A stretch of DNA of 64,000 nucleotides from Photobacterium indicum (GTDB lineage Bacteria; Pseudomonadota; Gammaproteobacteria; Enterobacterales; Vibrionaceae). The notes below the pieces were generated by a model, which did not search any database, was not told the origin of the DNA, and worked only from the letters and a program-made list of their open reading frames with translations. A program made the translations under genes and the position numbers. The DNA lies in assembly GCF_003026215.1 (NCBI RefSeq), contig NZ_PYOC01000006.1, positions 214,891-278,890 on the forward strand, written 5' to 3'. Shown here in pieces: positions 60,530-64,000 of this stretch; within the stretch, counting starts at the first letter, position 1, and each line of letters opens with the position of its first letter.

Positions 60530-61666
60530 TTAACTTGAATATTTCTTTTGTTTTAAGGCAGATGAAATTAATTGGAGTACTTCTTGGGCCCTATTTTCCC
60601 AGCTTTCATCTTTCACTTTATCTTGTGCTCTATTCGCATAATGTTGTCGTTCTAATTCTGATAACTGACTTAACTTATCGATTGCCTCAAGCCATTGATT
60701 AACAGTTGTTGCAATGGTGACCAGTGGTTGGTATTCCGTTGCGGCCGGAAAGTTGGAGCTAATTACTGGGCATCCAGAAGCGAGGTATTCCCTTAATTTT
60801 AAAGGATTACAAGCTTGTATTTGGGGATTGTTAACAAAAGGTAAAATGGCAATAGACCAATGTTGTAAGTACCCTGGTAGTTGATTGTGAGGACAGGCGG
60901 GTAAAAAATGGATATTCGAGAGTTGTTTTAGTTCAAAGGGGTCAACATCTTTTCTACCTACCAGGTAAAAATTCATGTGTGGGCGAGATTCTGCTAAACA
61001 TTTTAGCAGTTTTATATCTAACCAATTGTTAATACTGCCATAAAATCCAATGCTAGGCTGATTGTTACATATTTCAGTAGGCTTAGAGGTCGGTTGTTTA
61101 AAGTTATTGATAGCCACACCATGAGGAAGAAGCCAGGTTTTATCTGGTGGGAACTTTTGTTGCAGAGTCGGGCTAGCGGTAAGGATGATATCGGATAGTT
61201 GAATAAGGCGCTGCTCAGCTTCTGTGACATATTGATGGTCAACACCTGCAAGGGCTGAAAAATCATCACCACAATAATAAATGACCAAATCGCTTTCACT
61301 TATCTCGAGATAGTCAACTGCTGTAGGTAGGGCTGCCCATATGATTCGATGGTATTTCTTTGGTGGAATTTGTCGTCTTAATAAAAACTGATTTATTATT
61401 TGCATGTTAGCGCTTTTAGCTAAAGGCCATACTAAGGGTTTGATTATTTTCCTTGGCTTTATAGATACTGCTGGTGGTTCATAATTTGTGAGTGCGGTAG
61501 TGATCTTTTCATTAATGCGTTTTAAATCTCGCATTGTAAGGTTGGGTTGCCTTAATCCTATGGAGTTTATCCAAGTTACAGAATGATCATGCATTAGTAC
61601 TGAAAGTAAGTGTTGGCTACTTGAAGGGTGGCGCCCCCAATCTTCACCAAATACGAGAAATTCCAT
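60530..61666 (-). CDS. Glycosyltransferase family 1-like protein
   Basis: A 378-residue GT-B-type protein. The N-terminus LVFGEDWGRHPSSSQHL and the later SIGFYGSINNWLDIKLLKCLAE resemble the WsaF/TuaH-like glycosyltransferases. The C-terminal donor site has CNPLKLREYLASGCPVISSN with the conserved Glu. No membrane helix. It lies between the O-antigen-ligase-like gene (84 bases away) and the small lipoprotein gene. Confidence 0.8.
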   Translation of the reverse strand: MEFLVFGEDWGRHPSSSQHLLSVLMHDHSVTWINSIGLRQPNLTMRDLKRINEKITTALTNYEPPAVSIKPRKIIKPLVWPLAKSANMQIINQFLLRRQIPPKKYHRIIWAALPTAVDYLEISESDLVIYYCGDDFSALAGVDHQYVTEAEQRLIQLSDIILTASPTLQQKFPPDKTWLLPHGVAINNFKQPTSKPTEICNNQPSIGFYGSINNWLDIKLLKCLAESRPHMNFYLVGRKDVDPFELKQLSNIHFLPACPHNQLPGYLQHWSIAILPFVNNPQIQACNPLKLREYLASGCPVISSNFPAATEYQPLVTIATTVNQWLEAIDKLSQLSELERQHYANRAQDKVKDESWENRAQEVLQLISSALKQKKYSS

Positions 61667-61750
61667 AAATATTCCTTAGTTTTTTTGTACTTCCGTTTTT
61701 GCAAATTGCAATTTAAGCCTTAAATTGGGTGAACTCTGCCGTAAAGGTTG

Positions 61751-63085
61751 TCATTGTGCCGATATTGAGTGTGCGGTCGTGACATTACTTGTCAGCCTGT
61801 CTAAGGCGATTAATAAGCTAATCAATATATATAACGGCCATGTTGTTCCTTGGGTGAGAAAGGTGCCACTAACACAAAAAGTGATCAGCCCTATCCATAA
61901 CCCTTCTGCGATAGGTTTCATTTCATGATTGCGTAGGCGGTTTAGTAACCGATAGCTCAGTGTAAAAGTTCCTACAAGTAAGCAAATAAACAAAAGAAAG
62001 CCAATAAAGCCGGTTTCACCTAAAATTTGAAACCATGTACTGTGTACAGCATGATTCTTGCCGTCCCAGTGGGTAGAATAAAAAAAGTAGTTAAAATAAA
62101 AATTATCAAGTCCAACCCCTGATAAAGGGTTTGCTAGTGCCATTCTAAATGCTGCTTCCCATGCAAATAAGCGACCCATTGAAGACTCATCAATCCCTTC
62201 TTCTCCTGATCCTCCTGAAGATCGATCGCTTATACCTGCAAATACCACGAGGAGTATTAATCCAATACCACTGATTATTGAGGGAATGACAATTGAGCGG
62301 CTGCGTAGCAACATTAAAGTAAAGAAGGCGGAAGTAATACCAAGTAATCCACCTCGGCTTTGAGTGGCTATTATACCGCTGACCAAAATGATCATAAACA
62401 AGGCGGTCATAGTACGCTGTGCTTTGCTGCCTTGAAAAATATTCGTTAATGCAAAAGAAAGAGGGAATAGAAGAGCAAGAGATAAATCATTTGGATCACC
62501 TAAGATAGAACCGATATCTCGCCCAATAGTGACGCGAGTACCTTCTACTAACCCAATACCGTTGATCCGATTATATAAAGCAAGAAGAGAGAGGCTGACA
62601 CCACAAAGTATTAATAAAATAGGTATCGGCTTTAATTGTTTTTGTTTAGTCGGTAGCCAGCTAATAGCAAAAACCATAATGATTATTTTAATAAAGCTAT
62701 TGTTAAATGTTGCGAATGCCTCGGCTCGATTCGTCGCCAACAAACATGAGATAAAGACCCAAAAACTGAATAGTAAAAAAAATGTCTGCAACGAATGCCA
62801 ATGAATCTCGTCACGCTTTAACCATAGATGGATGCATAAGCCAGCAATGCTAAATGTTGCGAGTAGCAATGGAATATGAAGTGGCATTAAAATAGGAAAC
62901 GCTTCATGTAAGCGAAAATAAGAAAAAAGAATAAAGAAGACGCATATAGTAAATGAGTGATTGATGATAAATGGAAAAAGAATGATTGCGCAGAGCAATA
63001 AGCTATCAGTACCCAACAGAGCCCACGCGACATAGGTTAAGATGCACCCGCCAAACGCTAACCATAATTGATTGCATCGTTTCAT
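61751..63085 (-). CDS. O-antigen ligase / polymerase-like membrane protein
   Basis: A 444-residue inner-membrane protein with about ten to twelve transmembrane helices and one larger periplasmic loop near residues 290-345. The Wzy_C-type pattern is visible: QSRGGLLG before the loop and HSTWFQILGETGFIGFLLF after it. Such proteins either polymerise repeat units (Wzy) or ligate glycans; with no lipid A genes near, polymerase is more likely here. First gene of the leftward cluster, facing the rrn promoter region. Confidence 0.83.
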   Translation of the reverse strand: MKRCNQLWLAFGGCILTYVAWALLGTDSLLLCAIILFPFIINHSFTICVFFILFSYFRLHEAFPILMPLHIPLLLATFSIAGLCIHLWLKRDEIHWHSLQTFFLLFSFWVFISCLLATNRAEAFATFNNSFIKIIIMVFAISWLPTKQKQLKPIPILLILCGVSLSLLALYNRINGIGLVEGTRVTIGRDIGSILGDPNDLSLALLFPLSFALTNIFQGSKAQRTMTALFMIILVSGIIATQSRGGLLGITSAFFTLMLLRSRSIVIPSIISGIGLILLVVFAGISDRSSGGSGEEGIDESSMGRLFAWEAAFRMALANPLSGVGLDNFYFNYFFYSTHWDGKNHAVHSTWFQILGETGFIGFLLFICLLVGTFTLSYRLLNRLRNHEMKPIAEGLWIGLITFCVSGTFLTQGTTWPLYILISLLIALDRLTSNVTTAHSISAQ

Positions 63086-63444
63086 TGTGCTTAGGCTCTC
63101 TCTATATATAGTGGTATATGATGGCTAAAGTGGTTTGATGTTAATGTCGGAGATGGGCAATGCTCGATCCTTCCTAAAGCATATCGTTGCGATAAGTTCA
63201 TCCTAGTATTCCTTTTTGATAAGCCGCAGTATCTTTACTCATTTGCAATACTATTGATTAAGTCTGTTTCATCCTTAGTAGCCATACAATCTTGATGCCA
63301 GAATATAGGTACTCATTATTTAGCTTTTTGACAGACTCCCTCGTAAAGTTCTTTAAATAATAGCGTTGAAATTGTTCAACTTGGTGTGATAATGCCAACC
63401 TTGGTGGGAAAGTAGTCAGTTGGTTTTTTTTTGTCTTTTTTTAC
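63086..63444. other. Gap between the polysaccharide cluster and the rrn promoters
   Basis: About 360 bases without a credible gene. Contents: a weak sigma-54-like site on the minus strand (63156-63171, GG and GC in place, flanks poor); a TTGACA at 63328 with a distant TTAAAT; a perfect hairpin GTTGAA/TTCAAC at 63365-63380; and an imperfect CCAAC / GTTGG stem followed by nine Ts at 63395-63432, the last part of which also reads as an A/T-rich UP element for the first rrn promoter. Confidence 0.6.
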
Positions 63445-63472
63445 TTGCCAATAGTTTCAGATTATCTATAAT
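63445..63472 (+). promoter_or_regulatory. rrn promoter P1
   Basis: TTGCCA, 16 bases, TATAAT, with a GC-rich discriminator (GCGGCCC) typical of stringently controlled rRNA promoters, and a T-rich stretch directly upstream that can act as an UP element for RpoA. Confidence 0.88.
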
Positions 63473-63537
63473 GCGGCCCATCGAAACGGTGAGCAGCCGG
63501 TTAATCGATGCACGGATAATGAATCATTACAAAGTGC

Positions 63538-63565
63538 TTGACACGGTAATGCATTTGGATAAAAT
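63538..63565 (+). promoter_or_regulatory. rrn promoter P2
   Basis: TTGACA, 16 bases, TAAAAT, 93 bases after P1. Perfect -35 box. Tandem P1/P2 is the standard rrn arrangement. Confidence 0.88.
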
Positions 63566-63620
63566 GTCCGTCCACTTCAAAGGATGGTTGGTGCTAAGGC
63601 GCTAATCTGATTTTTAAGTG

Positions 63621-63663
63621 TGTTCTTTAACAATTTGACCATGCAATCTGTGTGGGCACTCGT
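63621..63663 (+). promoter_or_regulatory. rrn boxA and boxC-like antitermination leader
   Basis: TGTTCTTTAACAAT at 63621-63634 differs from the E. coli rrn boxA at one position; TGTGTGGGCACTC at 63650-63662 matches the E. coli rrn leader. They recruit NusB/NusE (S10) and others for rRNA antitermination. Confidence 0.88.
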
Positions 63664-63816
63664 GAAATTTTAAGTCGAAAGATTTATCAATGAACTGAGT
63701 GACCTTAATCATCGCAAGATGACACAGTCAATTTATGCTTCATTTCTTCGTAAGAAGAACGAAACAAGAATATCAGTAAAAATCATTGAGCCGATTCGAA
63801 AGAATCAACAAAACTT

Positions 63817-64000
63817 TAATTGAAGAGTTTGATCATGGCTCAGATTGAACGCTGGCGGCAGGCCTAACACATGCAAGTCGAGCGGTAACAGAAAGAAAGC
63901 TTGCTTTCTTTGCTGACGAGCGGCGGACGGGTGAGTAATGCCTGGGAATATGCCTTAGTGTGGGGGATAACTATTGGAAACGATAGCTAATACCGCATAA
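63817..64000 (+). rRNA. rrs: 16S ribosomal RNA, first ~184 bases (3' part outside window)
   Basis: The sequence from about 63817 (AATTGAAGAGTTTGATCATG) is the mature 5' end, and continues with the universal GCTGGCGGCAGGCCTAACAC and GTCGAGCGGTAACAGAAAGA. The V1 helix is the stem GAAAGAAAGC / GCTTTCTTT. The type fits Vibrionaceae, probably Photobacterium. Exact 5' base is uncertain by one or two. Confidence 0.97.

Noticed and set aside
62529..62804. 91-residue rightward frame inside the O-antigen-ligase-like gene
   Set aside because: Complement of a membrane protein gene, Lys/Ile-rich by composition only, no start signals.
63420..63605. 61-residue rightward frame before 16S rRNA
   Set aside because: It covers both rrn promoters and has no protein-like conservation; it is leader DNA.

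Overview
The window looks like chromosomal DNA of a marine gammaproteobacterium of the Vibrionaceae, most likely Photobacterium. Three things point there. The CRP, ribosomal protein and EF-Tu/EF-G sequences are very close to the enteric/Vibrio versions. The gene order (damX-dam-rpe-gph-trpS-nuclease-pabA-argD-astA-astD, then crp-yhfA-prkB-yheU-yheT-yheS-kefGB-slyD-slyX-fkpA-yheO-tusDCB-str-S10-spc-alpha) is the conserved Vibrionaceae arrangement. The 5' end of a 16S rRNA gene at the right edge has a typical Vibrionaceae sequence. The genus is an inference.

Layout. 1-5.2 kb: end of damX, dam methylase, a DUF2970 membrane protein, rpe, gph and trpS. 5.4-7.8 kb: a secreted Xds/ExeM-type nuclease. 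7.9-13.7 kb: pabA, then an arginine cluster (argD/astC, astA, astD) ending in a DUF1338 non-haem iron enzyme. 13.7-19.2 kb: mostly leftward genes (crp, prkB, yheU, yheT, a MocR-type regulator) with rightward yhfA opposite crp. 19.3-25.3 kb: a LysE-type exporter facing the MocR gene, a TIGR02444 protein, ABC-F protein YheS, KefG/KefB and YheV. 25.4-30.3 kb: SlyD, SlyX, a WD40 lipoprotein, lipoprotein FkpA, YheO and TusDCB.

30.4-49.9 kb: the str operon (rpsL, rpsG, fusA, tuf), a Fur-box-associated bfd-bfr pair, and the S10, spc and alpha ribosomal protein operons in full, including secY, rpmJ and rpoA. The three 30S/50S operons end at a strong terminator at 49.9 kb.

49.9-63.1 kb is the accessory part: an exopolysaccharide cluster, almost all leftward. 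In transcription order it has an O-antigen ligase/polymerase-like membrane protein, a glycosyltransferase, a small lipoprotein, a Wzz/GumC-like chain-length protein, a GT4 glycosyltransferase, a GT2 glycosyltransferase fused to a polyprenyl-phosphate sugar-phosphotransferase, a STAS protein, an OmpA-like lipoprotein, a 984-residue exporter with nine SLBB repeats, and a MinD/CpsD-like protein whose Walker A lysine is replaced by serine. One further glycosyltransferase faces it from the ribosomal side. The STAS-OmpA-SLBB-ATPase order matches sypABCD of the Vibrio fischeri symbiosis polysaccharide locus, and sigma-54-like -24/-12 sites precede the STAS gene and the small lipoprotein gene. The rest of the content and order differs, and no syp regulators or flippase are in view. 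This is the most interesting region of the window.

63.4-64 kb: an rrn promoter region with two tandem sigma-70 promoters, a boxA antitermination site and the first ~184 bases of 16S rRNA. I found no tRNA gene, CRISPR array, insertion sequence or prophage.
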